Assembly: GCA_027382625.1 (NCBI GenBank)
Contig: JAJKFJ010022367.1
Span: 1-64,000, forward strand
DNA length: 64,000 bases
From: Tetmemena sp. SeJ-2015
Lineage: Eukaryota > Ciliophora > Spirotrichea > Sporadotrichida > Oxytrichidae
Direction: 5' to 3'
Position numbers and translations under genes: made by a program
The notes under the pieces: model-generated
Databases searched by the model: none
What the model saw: the letters and a program-made list of their open reading frames with translations, nothing else
What the model was told of the DNA's origin: nothing
Shown here: positions 12,201 to 24,974 of the stretch, piece after piece
Numbering within the stretch: position 1 is the first letter of the stretch
Layout of the letters: each line of letters begins with the position of its first letter

Positions 12201-13700
12201 AGAAATTTAGCACCTTAAAATCAACTTACCCTCGCCCAATCACCCAAGCAAAAAGAAGGCAATGCAATCAATTTATTTTACATTAAAGAAGACCATAATA
12301 TTTGACATGGATGAGACTTTGATTCACTGTGTAGATGACATTGAAAGTGAAGAGCCAGATGTAATAATTCCAATAGACTTTCCTGATGAAGAAGAAATTG
12401 TCAATGTTAAATTATTAAGTGTTTGAATTTATTTTATGCTGGAATAAATATTAGGCCTTACTTGTACGATTGCTTAGAGGAAGCTAATAAGCATTTCCAG
12501 GTGATAGTTTTCACTGCCTCTCATAAAGCCTATGCAGATGCAATTTTGGATTATCTAGACCCAGAAAATAAGTATTTCCAATACAGGCTTTACAGAGAGA
12601 ATTGCGTCTAAACCAGGGAGGGATACTATGTGAAGGATCTAAGAATCTTCAAAAATAGAGATTTGCAAGACTTAGTGATAATTGACAACTCGGTCTTTTC
12701 CTTCAGTTTCCAGATAGACAACGGCATACCTATTATTCCTTTCTATGCTGATAAAGACGATGAGGAGATGATGCATCTAGTTTATTGACATATGAAATCA
12801 ATTTTTAAGTTTACTACTTGAACTGTTTAGTTTCTGCAGACGACATCAGAGTTCAAAATAGAGAAGCTTTATATACATTTGAAAATAGGCGATGAAATAT
12901 TTTAATGATTAAGCCTTTGAGCTATCCAAACTCCAAGGTCAATCTCCTATTGACATTATCAACAACTACTACAGTATAAGTCAGTAGAATCAACAGTAGC
13001 AGCAGTAAAACACTATGCAGATAGTGCAGAATACTTCAATTGATGGGTAACTGAACAGTTCTATCAATATTCTAGAGGACTATCAGCTTCAGCAGAATCA
13101 GCAGTAGCAAATCAATTTCATGCCTCAAGCTACTTCAAGTAACCAGCAAGACTTCGAGAACTACTAATCTTCTTCACTTAGCTCTCACTCAAATGACCAG
13201 TAGCAGATGCAATAGTTTGGATAGACTTAGAATCTTACTAAAGTTCAGACTGCTGCAAGAAGTTTATTGGGTATGGATTCTAGAGACGTCATCATGGAAG
13301 AGAATGAAGATACATAAGAGGTTCTCTCAGAGGGAGATAACCTAGGAGAAATTTTAAGAGTATAATTAATTATATATCTATTGAGTTAAAATAGGAGATG
13401 AATACCAATAAAACTTCGATTTACATATGGATGCCAACTTGAGAAGTAATGAAAGAAGTAGAGACCGCTATAATAACATAGTCGTCACTACTGAGCATTA
13501 GAGAGAGGGTGAAGAGTTAAACTTATTTTTATGCTTACTTTCTTATTGAGGTAGATTCAATTTTGAGAGACAACACTTCAGGCTCGATTTACTTGAACTA
13601 GATCTCCAACGCTCTCAGCTCACAGAGGACTCTGAAAAATTAAAAGCAAAGCACCGGCAATAGCCAGTAGCATCTAACACCACCCAGATTCTTGGCATGA
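6279..13700 (+). CDS. NIF/CTD small phosphatase-domain protein split by a TBE transposon and short IESs
   Basis: HAD-type Ser phosphatase of the NIF/SCP family, which dephosphorylates targets such as the RNA polymerase II CTD. The catalytic motif FDMDETLIHC is near 12300-12335, followed after an IES by AGINIRPYLYD, VIVFTASHKAYAD, YRENC and VIIDNSVFSF. A long Ser/Gln/Lys-rich N-terminal region (6279-8080) precedes the TBE. A Q/N-rich tail follows to TGA 13698-13700. Five short IESs, plus the TBE-bearing one, restore a single frame: pointers ATGAGTAT, TCA, ATG, TAT, TAT and GAG. At the TBE, joining the two TCA copies (8078-8080 and 11989-11991) gives QQIEQSQRNDMIPIQV with no stop, so I model one gene. 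The alternative is two genes meeting at the TBE, with the second starting at 12004. The phosphatase domain is certain; the N-terminal fusion is inference. Confidence 0.7.
7848..7879. other. IES, pointer ATGAGTAT (32 bp)
   Basis: The 8-bp repeat ATGAGTAT (7840-7847, 7872-7879) flanks 24 bp. Removal shifts the frame from DVDEYENNNL to DVDEYSEEEEYQKSAADEL, an acidic, protein-like continuation. Confidence 0.75.
8079..8157 (+). repeat. Left terminal inverted repeat of the TBE
   Basis: GTGAAAATAAGTTGTGT at 8098-8114 and ATTAATACTTATAAT at about 8132-8147 occur in the same order in the reverse complement of the right end. The telomeric tip is reduced to CAACCC. Confidence 0.9.
8081..11991. other. 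IES containing the TBE, pointer TCA
   Basis: Deleting exactly the TBE and one AAT copy leaves the upstream frame to hit TGA at 12000-12002. Deleting between TCA 8078-8080 and TCA 11989-11991 keeps one frame into the phosphatase region. The eliminated unit therefore probably ends a few bases beyond the transposon. Confidence 0.55.
11884..11982 (-). repeat. Right terminal inverted repeat of the TBE with C4A4 telomeric tip
   Basis: Read on the minus strand it begins CAAAACCCCAAAACCCC, then an AT-rich spacer, then GTGAAAATAAGTTGTGT and ATTAATACTTATAAT, mirroring the left end with a few indels. Confidence 0.9.
12407..12438. other. IES, pointer ATG (32 bp)
   Basis: ATG repeats (12404-12406, 12436-12438) flank an AT-rich insert that carries an in-frame TGA and splits the phosphatase domain. 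Removal gives IVNAGINIRPYLYD, the conserved sequence. Confidence 0.85.
12786..12793. other. IES, pointer TAT (8 bp)
   Basis: Removing 8 bp between TAT 12783-12785 and TAT 12791-12793 deletes the TGA after HLVY. It opens a frame into DDIRVQNREAL, which corresponds to the usual C-terminal helix of SCP-like phosphatases. Confidence 0.6.
12875..12900. other. IES, pointer TAT (26 bp)
   Basis: TAT repeats at 12872-12874 and 12898-12900. Removal joins NREALY to FNDQAFELSKLQGQ in frame. Confidence 0.65.
13517..13550. other. IES, pointer GAG (34 bp)
   Basis: GAG repeats at 13514-13516 and 13548-13550 flank an AT-rich insert containing the in-frame TGA. Removal joins EGEE to VDSILRDNTSGS. Confidence 0.7.
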
Positions 13701-13796
13701 TTACATATAATGTATGCTAATCCTTCCGCATTCGATAAATAATCTAATCATATGAAACAACAATAAATATATAAGTGCCTTTATTTACTTAACTTA

Positions 13797-14374
13797 TCAT
13801 TCTAAGCTTCTATAATTTATCTTATAATTTATGAGAACTTAAATTCTCTACTTTAATATACAATAGAAAGCTCTCTTAATCTTCCGCATCATCATCACTT
13901 CATCTTCTCTTATTTTCTGATGTTCCTCCAGCATAGACTAATATTGTTGACTAGAGTATTTATGTTAACATATCCTTGAGGGTCCAGAGGCTTACAGCAC
14001 TCCAAAAGCATCTGTATCCTACTCTCATCCATGTAGAAGTTTTCGCTCTCCCCAAAGTTAAGCATGAAATACTCGAACTCCTCGAATTTAATTCTCCCCT
14101 TGCCCTCATAATCGAAAATCTAAATGGCCTTCTTCAAGTTATCTTCACTTATATATTCTTAGGAGTGGTTATTTGCTAAGTGCTCTATCAACTCATCTTA
14201 ATAGAAGAAGCCGCTCCCACTTTGATCCAAGAGTGAAGTTAACTCCTCGAGTCTTTAGTTCAGAAAGTCATAGCCGATTTAGGAAAGTATACTTTCTAGC
14301 TCATTCACTGGAATCAGCCCATTTCCTTCAGTTGGACGCACAACCATCAACATCTCTTTCAACTTATCTTGCAT
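13797..14374 (-). CDS. EF-hand (calmodulin/centrin-like) protein
   Basis: Small Ca2+-binding-type protein. The start at 14374 is preceded by an in-frame TGA. The first helix is KLKEMLMVVRPTEGNGLIPVNELE, a degenerate EF-hand. Next come TSLLDQSGSGFFYQDEL and IFDYEGKGRIKFEEFEYFM, a recognisable loop with the Glu anchor. After DPQGYVNI the frame shifts (probably a small IES near 13965-13980) into MLEEHQKIREDEVMM, a basic C-terminal helix ending at TGA 13797-13799. Without that shift it would end at 13895. Some loops lack canonical Asp/Asn residues, so not all sites may bind Ca2+. It converges with the phosphatase gene less than 100 bp away. Confidence 0.75.
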
Positions 14375-14496
14375 TTCTTCTCAATATTAATTCTCATTCT
14401 ACTTTTATTTTCACTTTGCCCTTGAGTGAGAGAGAGTGAGAGCATTGAATGTAAATTACCAGAAATAAATAGTTTAATATAATTGATAAAAAGGAA

Positions 14497-17400
14497 ATGT
14501 TCAAGAAAGTTTAAAGAAAGAGCACAAGTAGGGTAAGAGAAGGAGCTGAAGATGAAACTCAAGAGATGAATTAAGGTTTGAATTCCAATCTTCTCCTAGA
14601 GAATGAAGATATTCAAAATCTATAAAAATCTAATTTAGAGCCACACTTTAAAAATATCTCAGGCGAAGAAAATGATAACTAATCTCGTCCTAAATAAACA
14701 GGCATCTTCAAAGATGAGGATGAGGAGTCAGGATCTGCTCAGTCAAAAAGTTTCTCATTTAAACGGAGATAGTCAAAAGGAACCGAAAGCAATAATAACG
14801 GTGTTAGTTAAAATGATGAAGAATAAGAGTTGGATCAATAAGAAGGGAGGAGTAGCTTTTCAATAAGATAAAGCTAAGTCGAAAATAAATCAGCGAAGTT
14901 TGTCACTCAGCATAATAGAATGAGGAGGAACATGATGATGCAGCTTCAAAATGTGGAAAACAAGAGTGCAACTGTAAATTAAAGCAGCAAAGTAGCTCAT
15001 AAATCAATATAGATTATGGACGATGATGATATGCCAGCTGTTCCAAGTGATCATGACGAAGCTCTCTAATATGAATAAATAAATTAAATAAGTTCTTATA
15101 ATTGCATGTTTGTAATGATTAGAAATCTGCTTTTGATAAAGAGATTAAAGATATTCCATCTTACCTGAAGAACTGAGCTAAAAAGAATGAGAATGAAGTC
15201 CTTGATGATATTGAAATGGAAGATCAACCAATTTTTGAAGGGGACTTTGAAAGTATGGATCCATCTCTCAGAAAGCAACTAATTAACGACCAAAATTTTT
15301 CAAAAAGATTAATAACTATATTGATTATAAAATGATATGGAAATAGATTTTGATCAACAGAGTGAAACAAGAAACGATGCATCAAAAGAAGAGAGAGAAA
15401 GAATAAAGAGAATCAAGTAACTAAAGCAAATTCAGAGACAACAGAATGAAGAGCTTAACATATAATTTATGACTGCTATATTATAAGAGCTTGAGAATGA
15501 AGGAGAGATTATTACCTTCAAGAGCAAAGGTAACAGCAATATGAATGAACTTCAAGATAAGCAAGAAAGAACAAAGTTAGAAGCTCAGATTCTTCAGTAG
15601 CAACTAATAAGACAGCAGTATTAGATGTAATAAGAGCCTACTGTTTAAGAGAAAATGAAACACGAATTATATCTTATAAAATAAAATGTTAATTCGAGAG
15701 AAGCAGGGCCAAACTGTAAAATAGAATCTATGATATGGATGAAGAAGTAAATAACTACATCGACAATGACGGAGATGAGGTAATGAGCAATAAGTTTGCA
15801 GTTAATTCTTCATTGACTTAAGATCTCATTTTTATGAATGGGAGTGGAGAAGATCAAGAAGAGATAGAAAACTTAATCAAGAGGAGAGTAAAGGATGGAA
15901 GTGGGCGTGACTACGAGAACATCATAAAGAAAGAGTTAGTGCAACTAGGAAAATAAAAGACTCAATCTCAAACTTCGACTTCTTAAATAGCTTTTGATGA
16001 GTTCAGTAGATTTGAAAACTCCAGAGAGTAAAGTTCTTGCAATATCTAAAAACAAAATTTAATGTTAAAAAAGTTTACAAAGAGTTATGCAGTCTAATGG
16101 AGAATACTAGTACCTAAGTATTCCTGGATATTGACTCTGAAAGTGAAAAACTCGCTAAGTAAATAGCTGAGAAGAAACTAAAGCATCAAGATATCAGAAA
16201 TCAAGAGCAGGCCTCAACTATTCTATATTTTTAACTAAGTAAATCTATCAAGCAGACACTCATTTTAATGAGGTAGGAGACAAATTTGTGGAGATCAAAG
16301 AGGTCTGTGAGATTCTTGAAGACTTGAAAGAGATGCTAACTGAAAAGGAAGCTTAGATTATTGACTTGATGAATGAAAAATTTTAGACTGAGTCTAAATT
16401 TGTGCAACAGAAAACTGCTGAGCTTATGGGACATATCAGTGACTATTTTGAGAGCTCGGGATCTCACTAAACTCCTAAGTATGTTGATAAGCATTTCAGT
16501 CTCGAAATTTAAAGGGAGGTCATTGAAAATCCTTCTGAGAAGAGGCATCGAGAGCAAGTTAGAACAGGAGCCTCCAGAGAAGGTAATTTAGTATGGACCC
16601 ATATTCATGACTCAATAAAAGGAGAATTTGACTTCTACAAATAAAAGGGAAAACTCGTTCACTAGATCATATTTGGTGACACTCATGAGATTTATCAAAA
16701 TCCAAAGGATTCTATATTGAAATGCTTACAAATTCAAATTAAAAATCAGCTCATACCCTCTCCTCTAGAAGACATTTATCCTTTTATAAGCCCTTATTTC
16801 AAAGTTGAAGTGCTTCATCTCAAACCAAAGAGGCTTTTCAAAGAGAAGTTCTTAATGAAATCTCCAATTTTAAATCAGATGAAAGATTTCTTTTCTTTGA
16901 ATTCTAGATTTTACTCTGTTTAAGCTCAGAAACTCTTCTTCTAAAAGCTTTTGGTTGATACTTTGTAGCCTATTATCCACTCTTGGATAAACTGCTCTCT
17001 TTTGAACACTTTTAATTTAAAGGAGACGCAAAACTTCGTGTCTTTTGTGAAGTCTTACATAGATACCATTTACTTATAAGATTCAGGGGATCAATTACAA
17101 AGTGGTATCACAGAAGTTAAAGAGCTTCTGGACTTAATTCTAGGAAGATATCAAGATTGCGAGGAGCTGCTATAATTTAGCAAGTCTAGCATTGAATCTC
17201 AAAGGGATATAAAATTAGGCTTAATCAATCTGCTAAGATCAATTCTTCTATGGAGGGGGGTCATACCAGACTAAAATTTAGAGGATTTAATATTCGCTAG
17301 GATTTTCAATGCTAAAGTATTTAAAGTCTGCGATTCAATGTAATCACAATAGCAGAAAGCAGATTTTATAAAGGATTTCTAAAATGAAGAGCTTAGTAAT

Positions 17401-17529
17401 TTTTATCAAGAAAAATTGCAGGAGAATGAAAACAGAGAGGGCTTTGTAGAATCAGATATCTTCAAGTTTCACATATCTTTAAAAAGAGTAGAGAATGATT
17501 TAGGGATTTCTTTGTTTAGTACCTTATGA
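14497..17529 (+). CDS. Possible GCFC-domain (PAXBP1/Ntr2-type, spliceosome-linked) protein
   Basis: Long protein with an acidic/Ser-rich N-terminus (GIFKDEDEESGSAQSKSFSF near 14700-14760), a basic, Met-rich segment (HNRMRRNMMMQL) and charged coiled regions. A C-terminal all-helical half (about 16590-17520) carries IIFGDTHEIYQNPKDSI, DFFSLNSRFYS and LLVDTLQPIIHSWI. The layout (acidic DE/FK-K motif, coiled centre, helical C-terminus) resembles GCFC proteins that act with the DHX15-type helicase in spliceosome disassembly, but similarity is weak. The start ATG 14497 opens the frame; the stop is TGA 17527-17529. A 15-bp in-phase IES (15173-15187) removes an internal TGA. Other breaks near 15090-15110, 15305-15340, 15660-15700 and 16020-16100 are unresolved. 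Confidence 0.5.
15173..15187. other. IES, pointer AAGAA (15 bp, in-phase, contains TGA)
   Basis: AAGAA repeats at 15168-15172 and 15183-15187. The 15-bp unit is a multiple of three but holds an in-frame TGA. Removal gives SYLKNENEVLDDIEMED. Confidence 0.75.
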
Positions 17530-17698
17530 TTAATTAATTTGAAAACCAGTATTTTCATTTTATAAACTAGACATAAATCTGAGGAAAAACTCTATGAAAA
17601 AGCAATATTGTCGAAATTTAGAATAACTTTATAAGTATCGTTGAATAATTTTGGGAACGCAAGTAATTTATAATTTCTTCTTTACTAAATAAGCAAAC

Positions 17699-19860
17699 TC
17701 AATTGAAAACTTCATCTTCTCCGCTGCTCATCTCCTCCTCTATTTCATCCTCCACGCTTTTCATATTTATCTTTGTGAGTCTTCCAAAATTTCCACCTGG
17801 ACCTTTATGAGAAGGCCTGAAACTAGTTGAAGTTTTAGAAGCTAAAGAAAAACCTCCGCTGCCTCCAAGACTTGAAACTCCGCTTGGGCCATTATATTAG
17901 ACCTTAGGCATTATATTGCCAGCATTATTATCAGAACTATTGCCAATTTGATTGCCACAGCTTTAATTATTGTTGCCTTGGCTTTGCCTTGAAAAGGCAG
18001 GTCTCTAATGAGAGGAGCTACTGAAGCATCTCTATCCGTTTTGTTTGCCATAATTTTCAGAAGTAAGTAGGGCCTACTTAGCAAACTGATCCTCGATATT
18101 TTAATTCGTATGAAACTAAATGTTCCCCTTTTTTAAATGGTATGACTAAGTGGCGTTGTTATTATTTGAAGGGTTTTATACATGCTGCTAATGATTGAAA
18201 TAGTTTTTGAACTGTTTATTATGTTGGGCCTGCTGTTCTTTACTTGCTTGGAAATTATTATAGGCGTTCATTTCTTAGAGATAATTAGACTGTTTCACAC
18301 TATTGTCTTATCTTGATTGGTTGCTTATGCTTCTATCCTTCATACTTATGGAATTAGCAGCAGTACTTTGACTTGAAATGTTTGTGGCATTTTGCTTACT
18401 AAGAGGCTAGTTATTCTGATTATGATTTCCTAGTGCTGAAGAGTTTTCAGTTTATTCTCTCTAGCCTTGCATGAATTTATAAGGGTGCTGCTATAGGGAT
18501 GCAGACTGAATTTACCTTTCTCTGAACTCTTTTCGAGACTTGACTCCTCGAGTTGGCACTCTTTCTATGGACATAGCTGTGTCATTTCTTTATTAGGACA
18601 TCCCACTTCCATCATCATAAGCGTTGAAGTTGTAAAATAGTAGATCAATCCATAATAATTTATGCATCAATCTTAGAAAATATAATAGATTAGTATTCTC
18701 ATGATTGTGATTCAAATGGTTGATTACTCTTCTCTCTTTGTTAATTTTAATCCTAATGCCTTGAGAGTGGAAATCTTCCTTTTCATCATAGTCAAAGTCT
18801 TTTCTCTCAGAAGCGCATTTGAACTATGAAATCTTGCTCTCTCTGCTACTATTGCTTGCTTTATAAAGCTCTTGGAAGTGCGAAGCTATCACTATTCTAT
18901 TACATAAAAGAAGGACTTTGCTAAGATTGAGAGTGATGATCAAGTTTGGATTACTGGCTCCCTATTCTCCTTTTTTTCAGGATGTCCAGATGCGCATTCA
19001 AATTTTGCTCCTCTGCTTAATTCATATTGTCATCTATCACTACTATTTGAAAAATGAATTTCTTACATTTATCTTTAGGATATATTCTATTTGGTCATTC
19101 TAGTTTTGTGGTTTATTGGAAGATAATGCAGCAGTGTTTGCACTCACAAATTTGTTTCCAAAGCTCGAGTTGCGCTTTGAATTTATAGGATTAAGTTGAA
19201 TCTTGTTAGTGTGTGCTTTTGAGCTGCTACCAGTCGCTTCACCAATTCTTTGGGCGCTTAAGTTATCTGTATTATCTCCACCTTGGCTAGAAATAGCACT
19301 GCTTGCTGTTGCTAATCCCCCAGCTGCTGCTCCTCTCCTCATCACTACGTTTTGCTATGCCTTTGAATGAGTTTACTTTCCAGAGCCAAAGAATACGCTG
19401 GTGTTACTTTGCTTGCTTGAATAGAAATTCTGGGCTGTTGAAATATTTCTGTGATCTTTCATTGCTGTTATTGGTTTACTCGTTTGAGATAATCCACTAT
19501 TCAGCCCATTAGAAGGGTTGTTGTGATTTAATCCTTATGATAAAATTTTACTTAAGTAAGCTTTAAATTTTTCCTTATGTGAGTACGATTCCTTGATTAG
19601 GCTTTAGAAGTGGATTATTTGAGGCTCCTTATGATATAGTGAGTGGAATATTGTTATTCAAGGTACTAATGGGGAGGAGATTAGAGTTAGATGACTGCTG
19701 AGACTGGAGGTCTTATCTTAGATAGGTGGAGTTTGTATGGAAGATGCTATTCTTGTCATGCTGAAGCAAAGGATGAGCGAGTGCACCTCCCACATTGCTT
19801 GCAATTTGATTCTGCAAACTCTGTGCTCTATTTTATTATAATGATCACTTTCAGACACTA
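17699..19860 (-). CDS. Ser/Asn/Gln-rich low-complexity protein, unknown
   Basis: No family recognised. On the minus strand a nearly continuous frame with only TGA as stop runs from about 19860 to TGA 17701-17699. It encodes polar, low-complexity sequence such as VGGALAHPLLQHDKNS near the start, TAQNFYSSKQSNTSVFFGSG (about 19440-19380) and RRGAAAGGLATASSAISSQ (19340-19280). A more ordered stretch, KDFDYDEKEDFHSQGIRI, lies near 18800-18750, and the acidic C-terminus is VEDEIEEEMSSGEDEVFN. Frame changes near 19550 and 19000 suggest small IESs or introns. The exact start is unresolved; the divergent plus-strand gene starts at 19878, so both probably share a very short upstream region. Confidence 0.5.
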
Positions 19861-19877
19861 TGAATTTATAAATTAAG

Positions 19878-20420
19878 ATGGAGCCCCTGCAGACCTGGAT
19901 TATGATTTAAAATACGTATAATGATATGAAATATGATGAGGGAGCAGATGAGGAAGAAGGAGAAGAAGAAAATGTGAATGTACAAATCTATGACGACAAC
20001 AAGGATCATTCTTTTTAAATTAGTGATGCTAAAAATAGTATCAAGTGAAATACTGGGTTCAAAAGTGCGAAGACTTCGAGGTTAAGTTTAGCAAAATGTG
20101 CCAACATAACGAAATTCTCGCAGATGAAGTTGATCAAGCCAAAACTTTGAAGAATCAATTAGAGTAAGCAAGTTAATTCCATCAGGTTTGATCCCACATC
20201 TTAATTGAGAATTGAGTCAGCTAGTGTCAGAGCTTTAAGAGAGGAATGATGAGCTTAATGAATAGTTAGATGAGATAGAAATTCAAAACCAAGCCAAGTT
20301 CCAAAGCTTGTTTACCAAATTCAATTTATATTCAGTGTTCTAAAATCTTGAAAACATAATAAAGAAGCTAAAATTAAGATCTATCAGCCTAATGTAGCAT
20401 CAGTTACCTAATTGGGATGG
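19878..20420 (+). CDS. Short acidic coiled-coil protein, unknown
   Basis: ATG 19878 begins MEPLQTWIMIQNTYNDMKY, followed by an acidic run (DEEEGEEENVNV) and, after a frame break near 20045 (probable IES), heptad-like sequence FEVKFSKMCQHNEILADEV. A second break near 20190-20220 leads to LVSELQERNDELNEQLDEI and a basic end (NIIKKLKLRS). No TGA is met in the final frame before the convergent gene's stop at 20394, so the 3' end is uncertain and may need one more IES or intron. No family recognised. Confidence 0.4.
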
Positions 20421-21246
20421 ACGTCTTCGAAATAAAGCTCATAGGGGTCGAAAGTCCTACTTTGCTTAAGCTTCGGCTTGTTACTTATTAATTTCTTCTT
20501 AGCGTAGGGGACTCCAGAGTATGTGCTGCCAAACCTCACACCATTTACTTTGCGATTCTCAATTAAATTAGTACTGCTTTTTAATTTTGATACATCCAGA
20601 ATCTAATGTGCTCTGCTCTCGTCATCTAAGAAGGATATATAGGTTGAAGAGAAGAGATATAATTACCTTGCTAAGTTTCTCTTGCACGTAATCTTGGATT
20701 ATCTCTTAATAGAGAGCATGCTCTGCCACTATCATGTGATAATACTTCTGCTTGTATAGTATATTCAAATCAAACAGTGCCTTGATTATTGGGTAATGTA
20801 CGAACTCTTCATCAATTTAAAAAGCTGTTTAAATATACAAATGAATTAAACTCTTTCATGATATACTCTGAGTGGCACAATATTTGCAGGTTCTTCCTCT
20901 TTCCAAGTGTTTCTAGTACATCTAAAATTGCATAGTCGATGTCCCCACTATCTAATAGGTCTCCTAGTAGAGGGTGAGTGTAAAGCTTGTTTAGTCTGTA
21001 TCTGAGCTCATTTTTAACTTTCTCAAAGCCTGGGTCCTACCAAAAATTATTTCCTACTATTATCGTAACTAATGGAATACCTTAAGTTAAAGTAACTGCC
21101 CATTTAATTTAATTTTGATCTGGGGTTCTACTCTTTGCAACTCTACACAAGGGATTTAAGATATGAGAACAAATTATTTACTCTGTAAACAAATTCAAGA
21201 AGTAGATTGAGAAAACAGTGTTACATTTTTAATTTTTTTTTTTCAT
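20394..21246 (-). CDS. Conserved-looking protein of unknown function
   Basis: Start at 21246 (MKKKNQKCNTVFSIYFL). The order is a hydrophobic N-terminal part, then CRVAKSRTPDQNQIKWAVTL and QGIPLVTIIVGNNFWQDPGF (about 21130-21020), a helical region (GDIDYAILDVLETLGKRK, then HYPIIKALFDLNILYKQKYY) and a basic Tyr/Pro tail (SGVPYAKKKL, FDPYELYFEDV) ending at TGA 20396-20394. One frame break near 20830 and a probable intron near 20640-20665 interrupt it. TAG Gln codons occur. Composition is more globular than its neighbours. I do not recognise the family. Confidence 0.55.
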
Positions 21247-21511
21247 TTGGTCCTTGTTGAAAATAGGCTCCATCAAGCTTTCTCTTTAGTCAGTTTCTAA
21301 TGAATTTATTTAATAAATGGGGAACACAAGAAAAGTACTGTTAAAATCAGAGGAAGGCGCAATTATAATTTAGAATTAAATAATAGTTCGCTAAGCAATA
21401 ATGATAAATAATTTTTGATAAAGAGATCTTCATAAATTTTAACTACATCCTTCATTCATGTAAATCATATTTACACATTTTATCCTGCCGAGTATATATT
21501 GAGTGACCAAA

Positions 21512-24590
<3,079 letters not shown>

Positions 24591-24974
24591 TTACCTTTTC
24601 AAATAGAAAGATGCTTTGCATATAATGAATGAGAGACTATTGTTCTTAGTAAATTAATTTGAAAAGCTAAGTGTTATAGAAGAGAGAGAGATAGCTTATA
24701 AAGTAGCATTGAAATAGTTTTTCGCTTAAAATAAAACGTTTGCGACTTTATTAAATGTATAAATATCACAGAGAAAAAGTTAACTAAACTTTATCTTTTA
24801 AATGTGCTTAATCAATTTCAATCCAGCAATAAATAAAGAGCTGATAATTATTCTAAGGTTGTTTGCATCGCATCTTCAAGATATGGAGATCTCTTTACTC
24901 CACTTGAGTAGTGATAGAGTGTGAATGAATAAATATAGTAATAATTAAACTGAGGAGGAGAGAGTGCATTAAAC
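24591..24974. other. Intergenic, AT-rich
   Basis: I see no coding frame, repeat or RNA gene. It is AT-rich with scattered short T and A runs, separating the CDPK stop from the next plus-strand gene. Confidence 0.6.
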
